A stretch of DNA of 64,000 nt from Neurospora tetraspora (taxonomy: Eukaryota; Ascomycota; Sordariomycetes; Sordariales; Sordariaceae): positions 1,364,001-1,428,000 of the forward strand of contig NW_026944390.1 of NCBI RefSeq assembly GCF_033439725.1, written 5' to 3'. The notes beneath the pieces are model-generated. The model was not told the DNA's origin and ran no database searches. It saw only the letters and a list, made by a program, of their open reading frames with translations. A program made the translations under genes and the position numbers. This document shows positions 1-12,972 of the stretch, piece by piece. Position 1 is the stretch's first letter. The number at the start of each line of letters is the position of its first letter.

Positions 1-3000
1 CTTTTATAAAGAGAAGGGTTATACGAAATATAATTATTTTAAGAAAGAGCGTTTCGATTACAAATATTATAATTATATTATTATTATTATTAATTATTAT
101 TTAATATACAAGAGTACATAAAAGGCTTTAGCCGCCTCGTTTATAATTTTAATTAATAAATAAGGAAATTAATTATTTTAGGTAAATTAAATCTCTTTTC
201 AAGGGAGGTATCAGTTATAAAGTAATAAGAAAAGGATAGATAGAAATATAGAGAAGAATTTAATTTAAGAGAAATTCTATCCGTACTGCTGGAAATCTCT
301 TACTATATTACTATTTAAATTAAATTCTAAAGTATTTTTATCAACGTCGGACTTTATAATACGTAAAGGGGCTTATATTGTTTTATATTTTTTTATTCTA
401 TTTAATAATATTAATGCTGTTATTGTGTATTCCCTGTAGTTTCTAGGATCCGGCAAAATATTAACAATATAATGAATTAATTTTGAATTAAGATTTTTTA
501 ACCGTAATCGGGAATATGAAAAGGGATAATAATAATAGTAATATAGTAATATGAAACGAAAATTAACGGATTTAATAATATTACTATTGTATTTATATAT
601 TTAAGTTTAATTGAATTATATTTGGTTGGATTTTAGATAGCGGTGCGGTAAGAGATTTATAGCGGTACGAATAGAGTTTTTCTAATTTAATACCTTTTTA
701 AGAGGGGAACTTTTATTTATTTAATATATTTTAATTAATAATAAAATATTTTTATTTATATTTAATGCTTTAATTAATATAGGAATAAATGGTTATTTAT
801 TTATTAGTATTATTTTCGCTAAAAGATTAAAAAAATAATTATTAGTCGAATTTACAAGTAATTTCCCAGTTCGAGGAATTAGTAATTATTAAAGAAAAAT
901 AAATTAGAATATTAAAAAGATTATTAGAATTGCTTTAAAAATTCAAAATTAAATTACGCTATCCGGTTATTTCATTATAATTAATATAGTATACAATATT
1001 ATTATTAGTTGGAAATAGTTCGACTTTTATAATATTTAGATAAATTATACGAACTGTCGTTTATTTTTCTTTCCGGAATAGAAGTCGGATTCTAATTGAT
1101 TAAAATATTTGAAAATTTAAAATATTATTCGTAATAAAGTAAACCCTATCTATTAAAATGATGTAATTTATTATAATTTATTAATAATTCGAAAAAACTA
1201 AACAATAAATAAACGGGAAAAATAATAAAGGTATAGCCGCCTACTTTACAAATAGTTATACTTTTATTGAACTTATCTTTGCAAATTAATCTTTTTCTTA
1301 ATTATTATAAAAAGGAATTCGATTTAAAAGTACGAAATTAATATAAATATAAAGCCCATTAATATATAAATTAATATACATATCGTCTTACTTAAATATA
1401 CGTATTGGACAGAAATTTCTTTATATGTTCCGTTAAGAAAAATAATTGAATTATTTATTTAGTTAATATTTTGGAAATCGATTAATTTATTTAAAATAAA
1501 CGAATTATTAACGACCCTATTTAAGAATTATTCCTTTATAATAAAAAGGAATTCTATAATAAAACCTTCCGTATAGTTCCCCCCGAATACTATAACGAAA
1601 TCGAAGTTTTTAATAAATATAATTCGAATATATTACCTGAATATTAATTGTATAATTATAAAATCGAGTTCGATAAAGGCCGCCGATTTAAAGAACTTAA
1701 TTATAATCCTCTATATAAAATATCCTTTAATAAATTAGAAGCCGTATGTAAATATATTTTAGAAAACCTATTAAAGGGATTTATCGAAGCGAATTTATCC
1801 TTATAGGCGGTATTTATATTATTTATTAAGAAGGTTAATAGAAACTTCTATTTCTATATAAATTACTGGAAATTTAATATTATTATTCGAAAGGATTGTT
1901 ACCCGTTACTATTAATCGAAGAAATATTCGCTAAAGTAATTAAAGTATAATAATTTATAAAAATCAATATTCGATAAGCGTTTTATTATATTCCGAACCA
2001 GTATAGGAGCTTTAAATATAAAGTACTACTATTTAATTTTATTAATAGCCCGGCTAATTTTTAGAATTTTATTAATTTATTTTTAAATAAATATTTAGGA
2101 AACTTTTATACAGCCTATATTAATAATATCCTTATTTATTCTAATACCTTAAAAGACTACCGATTTTATATTAAGAAGGTCTTTCGCTAATGAAAGGATA
2201 TTAGATTTTAAACCGATTTTAAAAAGTACGAGTTTGATATTATAAAAATTAATCTTTTAAGATTTATTATAGGACGAAACGGTATTTCTATCGATTTAAA
2301 GAAGGTAGAAGTTATTAAAGAGTAAGCTATACCCTTTAATTTGAAAAGAGTTTAATTTTTCTTAGGGTTTTATAACTTCTATTAAAAATGTATTAAAGAT
2401 TATAGTCGTATAGTACATTTCTTTACGAATTTAATATGAAAGGGAGAAGCGTTTATATAAATTAATAAATGCTAGACCGCTTTCGAAGAATTTAAAAGAT
2501 TATTTGTAGAGGCCCTATTATTAAAATATTTCTATTATAATACCGAAATAAGGGTAGAAATAAATACTAATAATAGAATATTAGCAGGAGTATTATTTTA
2601 ATTATAAAAAGATATTGGAGAATAGTACTTAATCGATTTCTTTTTAAAAATTATATAAGGTATTAAATATAATTACCCTATTTATAATAAAGAGTTACTC
2701 GTTATTATTAAAGTTCTTTAGATTTAGCGATTTAAATTCGTTAAATTATAATAGAATAAACCGTTTACAATTATTACCGATTATTAAGCCTTTGAATATT
2801 TTAATATTAAGCGCTTTTTAATTTTTAATAAATTAAATAAGTAAAATTCTTATCTTAATATTTTTTCAAAATTATTTACCGACCTAATACGAAAAACGCG
2901 GCCGCCGACGCGTTATTTTAGAAATTAGAAGATTTTAAATTTTAGAAAAATAAGAAAGACGTATACTATATTCTTTAAATCTTTAAAGCTATAAAGAAGA

Positions 3001-3970
3001 TAGAATTGAAATTTTAGCCTTCGCTTCTATTGCGACCGCTTATAGCCTATTGTTAGAAGAGTCGGTTCTAATTATAATATTAAATATATAAGAATTAAAT
3101 TTTATAGGATTAAAAGGATACAAATGAATAGAAGCTCTTATAAAGGTTAAGTATAAAGACGAATCCTTAAAAGAATATTGCGTTCGCGCTTATAGATTAG
3201 ACTTTAATTTCGTTATATTAATTAATAAATTTTTAATATATTAAAATTGTTGAATTATTTTTAAATTAAATAATTTACGTACCCGCCTTATTAACGAAGT
3301 TTATTCAATATTAACGATAATTTACTTAAGAAAGAATAAAACCCAGGCAATATTTAAGATACGATATTAGTAATCCTATATAATTAGAAATATTAATTAT
3401 TTCGTTAAAAATTATATAGTATATAAGGTTAATAAAGTCCTTAAGGATAAAATATTAGGTTTATTTTACTTAATTCCCCCGCTAATTCAAAAATAGACGT
3501 TTATTATAATAAATTTTAAGAAAATACCAAGAAATAAATACAATTTTAATAATATATTAATAATAATTAATTATTGATTAAAATTATTTTGGATTACCCC
3601 GTATATAGAAAATACTACAATTTATAATATTATTCGGATATATTACGAAGGACCTTACTATATTTATAGTATATTAGAGGAGGTGACTTTTAATAGAGGA
3701 CTACAATTTATATTTATATTTATAAACGAAATATTAAAATTAATAAAATAAAATAGAAGTTAATTATTATAGAATATAATTAAATAACGGATTAAATAGA
3801 AGTAATCAACGTTTATATCAATTAATAATTGCGGCCGTTCGTTAACTATTATTAAAACGATTAGGCTAAAGCTATCCCCGCTTTAAGTATTATATAGAAT
3901 AATTTATTATAGGATAGTATAGGCTTATTTCTTTATAAAATTATATTTAATTACTTTATAAAGATGCTTT
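1..3970 (+). mobile_element. Ty3/gypsy retrotransposon remnant (element A), RIP-degraded
   Basis: Conceptual + strand translation, interrupted by many TAA codons, follows the gypsy pol order. Around 1,600-1,850 is the start of reverse transcriptase. At about 1,957-2,000 a decayed TKIDIRQAFH-type motif is read. At about 2,116-2,145 the active site reads YINNILIYSN, from an ancestral YIDDILIYSN. Around 2,230-2,340 is a decayed FLGFIIGRNGI-type block, with RNase H near 2,450-2,830. An integrase-like stretch follows near 3,300-3,650, with a decayed 'PRNKYNFNNILIIIN' segment. The gag part and 5' LTR were not identified and may lie left of the window. The 3' end abuts the direct repeat at about 3,973. 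It cannot encode a functional protein. Confidence 0.8.
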
Positions 3971-3972
3971 TT

Positions 3973-4201
3973 AATTAGGAGGTTTATACCTAAGAGTTTA
4001 ATTATAATGAGGATAATATAGTTAATATAAATGTTGGTCGTATAGTTTAATTAAGGTTCTATAAAGAAGGAAAATTCTATTTAAGAGGCGGCTCTATTAG
4101 AAATACGAAGTTTTAATAAGGGTTATATAAATATAGCTACGGCGCTTTATAATAATTTTAATTAATAATTAAAATGTTATAACTCGGGCTTTAGCCCTAT
4201 A
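3973..4201 (-). repeat. Candidate 3' LTR of gypsy element B (left copy of direct repeat)
   Basis: This segment aligns with about 10,335-10,565, at a constant offset of 6,364 bp over its right-hand 190 bp. Shared landmarks are 'ggataatata', 'gaagttttaata', 'ggcgctttataataa' and a right end 'ttagccctata'. Read on the minus strand it starts TA (probably TG before RIP) AGGGCTAAAG. Directly to its right, 4,208-4,232 is almost pure pyrimidine on +, that is a polypurine tract on -. That is expected beside the 3' LTR of a minus-strand element. The outer (left) end is not fixed. Confidence 0.6.
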
Positions 4202-4351
4202 ATATTATTCCCCTCCTCTTTCCTCCTACCCTTCTACGCGTTTATTCCTTTTATTTCCATTAACGAAAATAGTAAATAATAAGTAATAGTGTATATATAT
4301 ATATACTTCTAGAATTATATATAAAACCCCTCCCCCTACTTTTTTTCCCTC

Positions 4352-4373
4352 TCTTTTTTTTTTTTTTTTTTTT
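4352..4373. repeat. Poly-T tract
   Basis: An almost uninterrupted T run follows a pyrimidine-rich stretch (4,320-4,352) and a short TA-dinucleotide run (about 4,292-4,306). It lies inside gypsy element B near its 3' LTR. Confidence 0.8.
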
Positions 4374-7300
4374 TAATTATTATTTAAATTACTACAGTAA
4401 ATATTATTATCCTTTAATTAATTCTTCGCTTACTTTTCTTAATTAAAGTAAATGCTTTATTTAATTTCGTCCGAACCGTTTCCGTCCCTATTTTAACTAT
4501 TTAAGAGTAAAGTCCTATTTTCGCCGTTATTATATAATTTTTAATCCCCCTTCTAGGAAGTTGCTATTTATTATAAGCGTATTAAAATTTTTATTATTAC
4601 TCTTAAAAAGCTTAAATTTATTAAATTTAAATATTTTTTAATAAATTTTCTTTATTATTCTTATTTTAAAAAATCGTTATTAACTTTATTTATTTTTTAG
4701 GCGGATTATAACCTCTTTAAAATCTTATATATTTCGTATTTAAATATCCTATACGAATATTATATTAAGTTTGGAAATTGGGCGTATATAGTCTATTATA
4801 ATAATAGTAAATAGTACGATTAGGTTTCGCCCTTAATTTAAAAGTTTATTATAATTTAGGAAGCGGCAATTTCTAATAAGGAGAAAACGAAAACCTTTGG
4901 GTACGTCCGTAGAATTATAATTATTTAACCCTATATTACCGAATTATATAAAAATAATGCTATTTCTTTGTAAATTTCTTCTATTTTATTTATTTTAATA
5001 AAAATAAATTTCAGTGAATCAAATTTTTAAATAGGAATATAATTAATTTCTTTTAATTTTTAATAATATTATTACCGTTCCTCCGACCCTTACCGCTCCT
5101 ATTATTCCGGCCGCTCCCTTAATCTTCACCCTCCCTTCTAAGGAGTTTATTATAGTAAAGTTAGTAGTTTGTTTTGAATCGTTCGAAAAGCGGTTGGAGG
5201 TTATAGAGATTGAGAATAACCGGAAGCGTAAAATATTGAAGAAGAATTAAAGAAATTTAAAATTAATATTTATTATTTTTTTTTCTTTCTTTACGACCGT
5301 TTTTATTATTTTATATATTCCGTATTAAAATATTCGATTAAATTATTATTAATATTGGCTAAGCTATATTTTGTTTTAAAATAGTTTAAGGTTACTATAT
5401 TAATAAACTCTTTTAGCGGTTTCTAAAACCCTTATATTTAATTAATTTAATTAATTTAAATTATTCTACAATACTTTTTAATTGTATAGTAAAGGATTTT
5501 ATTTATAAGGTATTCTTTCTCTTTCTTTACTATAATAATTAATAATTAAAAGTTAGTAGTAATTTAGTTTAGTAGAGGGTTATTACGAGCCTTTTTAAAT
5601 AGGTCTATATAAAATTTATTAAAGACCCTTAAGGAAAGGTCGGAGAGTTTTATTATAAAAGGGTTAAAAATTCTAAATATTATATATTTTGTATAGACTT
5701 AATCGAATTTCTTCTTAGAGCGTACTATAATAAAATTTTTAAAATTTAATTAAATTTTATCCCCTACTTTAAAAATTTTAATTAATTATTTTTTATAATT
5801 AGTAAAATATTTTTATTCTTGTACGGAAATTATTATAATTATTTAATATAAATTTATAATTTACTATAATATTATAACGAAATCCTTAATTCTTATTTAT
5901 AGGTTTTTAAAATCTATTTCTATTAGGGGAGTTATTAAGGCTATTAAAGATTACAGATAATAATTATAAGTAGTAAAAAATGGAAATATATTAATAAAGG
6001 TATTAATTTAATTATTAATCGCTAATTATATTATTAAATATTAATAATCCTAATTGTTTTAGGTGTAATTGACGAAAATTTTCAAGAAGGCCTATACTTC
6101 CTAATTTATTCTTTTAGGGCTTCTGTCAATTTAAAGGTAAAAAGCGGTATTTAAGAATTGATTAATATTTAATAAATTATAAAGATGCTTTTAAAATCGA
6201 TTAGTTTAATTAATACCCCTATTATTAATAATAGATTATAATTGTTTATAATATTATATAAAATATTTAAGGAACGCTTCCGCTATTATTTCTATTTCTA
6301 TAGTAAGTATTAGCTCTAAAATTACCGATTTATTAAATTTATCTTTAATAACGAAGAAATTAACGTAATTTGTTATAGGGAGGAAATTAATAATTAAATT
6401 TATTTAAATATTTTTAAAAAATTAATTTAAAATAGGAAGAAGCTTTAATAATCCTCTTTTCTAATTTCTCTAGTATTTTATTTTATTATAAGTAGTGTAA
6501 TTGGTTAAGAACCGACGGATATAAATACTTATTAGTAGCTAATAGAAATTTTTATTTATAATATAAATAATACCTTCTCTTCCGGAGTACTTAAGAGCCT
6601 TCGAATTGTATATTTTTTAAATAGTACGGGTATAGAGAATGTTCCTTTTAATATTTTTTAAAGGTATATATAGGGTTATAACTTTAATAATAGCGGAAAT
6701 TCTTGAAATTTAAATATAGTTTTTATAATATAATTTACTAAGCCTATTAATAATATATTCGCCGAATTAAACCTTTAAACCCTACGTAAAAATTAAACGG
6801 GTTCTATTTTTATTAATAATAATTTAGTAGATAGTTTAGTAGACTTTGTCTTCTTAAAAGACCTTTTTGAAGAATTATTATAAATCCTGATTTTTAAATA
6901 CTTTTACGCCCTCCCCCGCTATAATAGAGGAAGCGACTATACAAATATAATTTTTAAAAGCGGATTAGGAGATTAACTATATTTCCTTAATTTTTATTTT
7001 CTTTTTATTAGGGTGATCCTAATTCCGATAAAATAGAATATTAGGAATTACGGCGAATTTCCCTAGGCGGTAAAGGATTTCGAAATTGAACGGTAAGAAG
7101 AATTCGGCTTATTATATTTCTTATTTAGAGAATTTTTACCTTTCTATAAAATATTTGAAATTATAATAATTAGTAACGATAACAAATTTCTTATAATTTT
7201 TAAATTCCGTCGACTATTCCTTTATATATTTAATAATCGCGAATATTTCTTTATTTTCAATAGGGTAATTACGTTTGGTAGGGGTGAATTTTTAGGAATA

Positions 7301-10300
7301 ATAAGTAACTGCCGTTTTTTGCCTATTTTTCTCTTAGGTAAAGATACTATTAAAACTATATTTATTATAATTTACTTTTAAGAAAATAAATAAATTAGGA
7401 TCTTATTAAATAAAAACAGGAGCTTTAATAAATAATTCCTTTAATTTTTTAAAAATTACATTATATTATTCAGTTTATTTAAAAGGGACTTCTTTACTTA
7501 TAAGGGTTATTAGCGGTCTTATAACTGAAGAGAAGTTTTTAACGAATATCTGGTAATAGTTAGTAAATTTAAGGAAGTTTCGTACCCCTTTTTAAAATAT
7601 AAGTACCTCCTATTTAATAATTATTTTAATTTTTTCCGGGTTTATGTAAATATTAATACTTATAACGATAATAAAACCCAAATATTTAATATTCTTTATT
7701 ACCAATTCGTATTTCTTAAGATTTAAATAGAATTTAATAATAGTTATATATTTAACGACTTTATATATTTTAATTAAATAATTTACTTTAGAATTTGATA
7801 AAAGGATTAATATATTATTTATATATATTAAAGTAAAATTATCGAAATAATTCCTTAGAATATTATTAATGTATTATTAAAACGTTACCGGTATTTTTAA
7901 TAATCCGAAAGGTATAATTAATTATTTAAATAACCTATATTAAATTCGAAATATTATTTTCCCTTCCTTTCCTTTAATTATATAAATTTTATAGAATATT
8001 TATATTGTATTTATTTTAGTAAGCTATTTTACATTAGCGATAATTTTAAAGGTTTTTTTAATTAAAAGTAATAGGTACCGGTTTATTTTAATAATAATAT
8101 TAAGACTTTTATAATTATAATAAAATTGAAGACTTCTTTTTAACTTCTTAATAAAGAGAATTAATATAATAGGAAATAAATTATTAATACGAATAAAACC
8201 CTTATTAAGAAAAGTTTTAAAGGTTTTCTTTAATATTAAGAATTCTTTTTATAATATATTATAAAGGTAATTATAAAGGAGAAGTAGCTCCTTATTATTT
8301 TTATCTTTTTCAAATTCATTTTTATAATTAATATTTAAGCGGTTAAAATTGATTTAATTAATTTCCTTTTATTTCCAAACGAATAAGTAATTATATATTT
8401 CTATAAGGATTTTTTATATTTCTTCTTTTATTATACCAACTTTAGGTTTAAAGGCCTTTTTAATATTTTATAAATTTATTACGAATATTATTAATTCTAC
8501 AACTTACCGGCTACTCTTTTTCCTAATCCTATTTATTATAGCTACGAACGTGGTTATTAAATAGTATATTACTTTTTTAAATTCCTTAGACTTTAAAGAA
8601 AAATTCTTCGGAAAATATCCTAAATACGAGATTTAATAACCGGTTATTCCGTATTAGAATTTATATTTATAAGGAATAGAATAAGCCTTTATGATAATGA
8701 ATTATAATTTCCTTAGAATAATAGGAAATTCTAATTTAGAAATTATATAAGTATAAATAATAGATTTATACTTATGAATATTTACTTTAAAATTAATAAT
8801 CCTTTCAACCTCTACCGCTTCTATTTTTATTAAGGTTTTTCGTACTTATTTTTTAAATATAGGTATAACGGGAATTTTTAGCTTTTTAATAATACTTTTA
8901 CTAATTACGGTATAATATTAATAATTTTTATTAATGAAGGTATAGAAATAATTTTTATTGTTGATAGTAATAAGTATTTTAATAATATTTATTTCTATAG
9001 GTCTTAGGAAACTTTTAGTTCCTACTTCCTTATTTAGTATTTTAGAATATTCTTTTATTCGATTTTATAAAGGAGTTACTTTTTTTCTAATTCTTTAAAA
9101 AGAAGAATATTTATTACTATTTTTTAATATAGGTTCTACTTTAAATTTAATTTTAATAGATTTGATATTAATAGGGAGATATTATATTAATTAATATATA
9201 TAATTACCCATTATATATTTATTAATTCCGTAACGAAAATAGAAATTTAAAGTACGGCGCTTATCTTTTTCGTCCGAAAAGATTTATTTAATACGTTTAG
9301 CGTCCTTATTATTCGGGTTGCTCTTTATTTTAATATAGTTTATTATGATATTATTATTTATATTTTTAGGGTATTTAAAGGTAGGAGTAAAATTACGCTA
9401 GGAAAAGGAATTCTAATAATAATTATTGTATTTTTTATTATTACCCTTAATATTATGGAAAGTTTTACTAATTTTAAATTTTTATATAATATTTTTCAAT
9501 TATTCGATATAAAGGTCGTAAATTTCAAGTATACAGATTAAAATTAATTAATTATAGAAAGTATTAAATATAGAAGTTTCTAATCAGGTTAATTTAGAAT
9601 TATTTTCTTAAGTAAGGCTTCTAATTTTCGTAAGGTTTTTTTCGAATGTAAGGAACTAATTTAATAAAGATTAATTCTTTTTCTATTGTATAATATATAA
9701 GCGGGTTACGATTAATTTCCTTTCATTTTTATTATTAAAAATTAATTCGAAATAATCGAAGAAATCTTCGGATTTATAAATACTATTAATATTATTATAA
9801 TATTAAAAAACTTCTACTTTAATTATTTTATTGGCCGGGAAGGCATTTAATAATATTAACCAACCCGATTTATTATTAATAATAATTCCCGCCGACCTCT
9901 TTTTTTCGTATATAAAATATAGTTAGGTAATATATAAATTGAATATAAAAGGGGTTTTATTTTATTTCAATTAATAAATATTCTTATATTTAAAATTATA
10001 ATAAGCAATAAGTTTTTATATAATACCGATTATAGTATTCGGAGTAATAATAATTATTATAATAATTATATTAATATTAAAGGGGTTTCATTGATTTTAA
10101 ATAGTAAATTATATATTAAGTATTATTTTTACTATTTGGGCGAATACGTCGTTAGTAAGTAACGTCTTAGCGAAACTTTCCTTTTCTTGTACGAAGTATA
10201 TAATTTTTCTCCTTATAATTTCTTTTTATTTTACGGCTACGGCGGCTATAGTAGCGGAAAATTCTATAAGAATTTTAATTACAGCTATTTAAATAAATAA

Positions 10301-10334
10301 ACCCTATTACTATTCTTATAATAGTTATTTATCT

Positions 10335-10565
10335 TGGTTTATTAGGTCTATTATAATAGAATTTAATATAATAGGGATAATATAATTAATATAAGTATTA
10401 ATTATATAGTTTAATTGAAATTTTATAAAAAAAGAAAATTCTATTGAAAAGGCGGTTTTATTAGAGATGCGAAGTTTTAATAGGGGTTGTATAAATATAA
10501 TTACAGCGCTTTATAATAGTTCTAATTGATAATTAAAGTATTATAGCCCGGGTTTTAGCCCTATA
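10335..10565 (-). repeat. Candidate 5' LTR of gypsy element B (right copy of direct repeat)
   Basis: Direct-repeat partner of about 3,973-4,201. The two differ mainly by C/T and G/A transitions, as RIP would produce. The copy ends 'gccctata' at 10,565. It forms the 5' LTR if the element is read on the minus strand, as its pol remnant indicates. No clean target-site duplication could be made out, because the flanks are mutated. Confidence 0.6.
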
Positions 10566-11711
10566 TTATTAATATTCCCCGGATAAAATAATTAACCCGG
10601 GAATAGGCGTAAAATTACGCTTAATATATTAGAAAGTATATTAAATATATTAGAGAAACGATATTAAAAGTATAAAAATAATAGGCGGCGTAAATTAATA
10701 AGAAGAGGAGGGAATTTGATTTCGAATTAAGAGATAAAATCATTATTATTAAAAGGTTTTAATTCATAACGATTAAATTTAATAATAAATTCGATTTTCC
10801 TAGTATTTACAATTATTATAAAGTTATTAAAAAGTAAGGCATTCCTACTATTTAAAATTATTAAAGAATTAGAAAAGTATTAATATTTTTTATATAGATC
10901 GTTTACGAAAATATAACGATAATCTGCTCCTGAAATAAACATTCGAATATTCCGGCCTAATGAATATAAACGAAAATAGAAATTCCGAATAGGAAATTAA
11001 TAAAATTATAATATTTAAAATAATTAATAGAACGTTCTTTTATTAAGTAGATTAGAAAAATTAAAATTCTAATTTAAAGTAATATTCCGCTTCCGATTTT
11101 AAATATATACCGAAAACGCTTCAAAACTTTTAAAAAATTAACCTGGATACCCTAGGCCCGCCCTAATAATTAATAAATTAATTGAATAAAAATATAAAAT
11201 AGTATAATAATAACGAATACCTTAAAGAGGAGGGATTAAAGCGTTTTTAGCGTATTATAAGGAATAAATAAATGTATTATATAATTATTTAGTAAAATTC
11301 GCGGACGAATTTTTTATATAGGGGGGGGGTAATATAATAGTGTTAATGGATTGGGTTTAGGTATTATATACGAAGTGGCTACTAGAATGAAATATATAGA
11401 GGATTCTAGGTATAGTACAGTTCAAAGGATATAAACTATTTAATTAATTATATTAAAATTAATTATAGGGTAAATCTTAGTACGTATAGGGTTTATTTTA
11501 TAGGTAAGGGGGATATAAATAAAGGGATTAGTTAATAGCGACCTATTTATAGGTTCCGCTATTATTCGTATAATTAAGGTATTTATTTGGGTTTGTACGC
11601 TTGTATTTAATTCTCTTTTTTTTGTTTTTTTTTACTTTATTTAAAATCTTCTATTATAAATGGAATTTTAGTTTTGCCTTCGATTCCCTTATATTGTAAC
11701 CTTATAATAAT
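10566..11711. other. RIP-mutated sequence without assignment
   Basis: This is AT-rich DNA between gypsy element B and the tandem duplication. A frame on + between about 10,690 and 10,950 faintly resembles a helix-turn-helix transposase start, but no catalytic motif could be read. Nothing further is claimed. A run of nine G residues lies near 11,322-11,331. Confidence 0.4.
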
Positions 11712-12105
11712 CGTTAATATATATTAATTTAAAGAATATTAAGAGTTACTATAAAAGTAAAATATTATTAATTTTAATTGTATAGTATTGTAAATGGATT
11801 TAATTTATTCGTTTTAATTATTTCTATCGATTTATTATAGCGTATTTAGATTTTAATATTGCTATGTGGATAGAAAAGGCTATATATTATTACTTCGCCC
11901 GTTAAAAGCGTATAATACGTATTAATTCGAAGAATAGTAAGAACTATTATAAAAATAATAAAATATTATTAATTTTAATTATACGGCCTTATAAATAGCT
12001 TTAATCTATTCACTTTAATTTCTTCCATTAATTTATTATAGTATGTTTCAATCTTGAGGTTGCTACGCTAGTAGAAAAGGTTGTACGGTATTATTAATAG
12101 CGTAA
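11712..12105. repeat. Tandem duplication, about 198-bp unit, RIP-mutated
   Basis: Two head-to-tail copies start near 11,712 and 11,908. Matching landmarks are 'attaatttaaagaatatta' (11,723) against 'attaattcgaagaatagta' (11,921), and 'gctatgtggatagaaaagg' (11,861) against 'gctacgctagtagaaaagg' (12,062). Differences are mostly transitions. No gene is visible in it. Confidence 0.75.
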
Positions 12106-12316
12106 ATTATTATAAAAGTAATACAGCCTAAGGTGGGCTTCTTAATATTATAATATATTATGATATTTTGATTATATTATATATATATAGTTAAATACGT
12201 GCGATTTAAACTATTAATTTGAATATTTTACTATCTTTTTTGCTTATATTTTGGTAGAGATATGGATTGTTGAGGTTTTTGAAAAATATACTACTTGTAA
12301 GGTATATGTAAAAAAT

Positions 12317-12345
12317 CCGACTCTCAAAGGGACGATGAGAGTCGG
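12317..12345. other. Short inverted repeat (10-bp stem)
   Basis: The arms CCGACTCTCA and TGAGAGTCGG are perfect complements separated by 9 bases. It lies where AT-rich DNA changes to balanced DNA, 3' of the transcription factor gene. It could be a hairpin or a remnant terminal repeat; its role is unknown. The rest of 12,300-12,723 shows no gene. Confidence 0.6.
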
Positions 12346-12725
12346 TTGGCTTGTGTAAGCGAGGCCCCCAGAGGGTGGACTCCACCAACCTAACCGACGA
12401 GTACATCCGACTATCTACCTATCCCAGCAATGTAGGCGAGGTACCCTTCCTTTGCTGTGAACTATGAAGTGCCGTGCATGCGCCTGTTCCCCTTTCCCTT
12501 TCCATGACACCCCATCCTTCCCCGGATATAATGTACCCCGCAAAAAGCAACCGTTCGTGAGCCAATCCGCCCACCTGCATCCGGCCATCGTACGCAGTAT
12601 GTAGTGGTATTTCGGTCCTTCAAGCCTGCGCCGCGCCAACTGTGCATAACCAGGGCAAAGGGCAACCAGCCCAATCGCTTTCGTGTAAAGAAAAAGAGAA
12701 AAACAGATGGGTTCTTCAGTAGCTA

Positions 12726-12972
12726 CAGTTCACCCCTGGTTTGTTCGTCAGCGCGGGACTTCACTACGCACTCTGCGCAACTCAACCACTATTTTACCAA
12801 ATTTAATGCAAGGAACTAGTATCAACCAGATGCGTTTTGGATACTTCATACACTCTATCATACACTCTATCCAATTTTCCGTTTCGAATGTGGTTGTCCT
12901 GTTGTTTTTCTGTGTACTTTTGCAGACCTCTGTCGCAAGAACCGCGCTAACAAACAAACCAGGGCTGAACTG
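12726..12972. mobile_element. MITE copy 1, 247 bp, TA target duplication
   Basis: The termini are inverted: left CAGTTCACCCCTGGTTTG, right (reverse complement) CAGTTCAGCCCTGGTTTG. Arms run on to a shared GTCAGCGCGGG / GTTAGCGCGGT. The element is flanked on both sides by TA (12,724-12,725 and 12,973-12,974), as for Tc1/mariner-type non-autonomous elements. Reverse-complemented, it aligns over its whole length with 34,441-34,674. It carries an extra 13-bp duplication ('catacactctat' twice near 12,848-12,872). It has no transposase. It is inserted in the 3' end of the transcription factor gene and supplies that gene's stop codon. Confidence 0.92.

Larger units (their letters stand above)
3973..10565 (-). 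mobile_element. Ty3/gypsy LTR retrotransposon (element B), RIP-degraded
   Basis: Minus-strand translation of about 8,400-7,500 follows gypsy reverse transcriptase in order. A decayed 'LNKGFIRINN..PIILILFIKK' block (ancestral DKGFIRVSNSPAAAPVLFVKK type) is followed by 'NRYLLLLIKKT' and 'LTKINTI'. Next come 'IIPFGLLKIPVTF' and the active site 'IYINNILIL' (from YIDDILI) near 7,800-7,830. After that a 'KYLGFII' block and 'INPEKIKIII' lie near 7,620-7,720. RNase H and integrase should occupy about 7,400-5,400. The pair of direct repeats at both ends and the adjacent polypurine tract give a 6.6-kb element. It differs in sequence and orientation from element A and seems to have inserted beside or into it. 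Confidence 0.7.
1..12300. other. AT-rich RIP-mutated block
   Basis: Base composition is extremely AT-rich up to about 12,300, where it changes abruptly to balanced DNA. CpA and TpG are nearly missing, TpA is very common, and CpG is still present, which is the pattern left by repeat-induced point mutation. No intact gene is visible. Recognisable contents are two gypsy-type retroelement remnants and a tandem duplication, listed separately. Block edges are judged by eye. Confidence 0.9.

Noticed and set aside
10690-11300. Possible Tc1/mariner transposase remnant
   Set aside because: Only a faint helix-turn-helix-like stretch; no DDE motif could be followed through the RIP changes.
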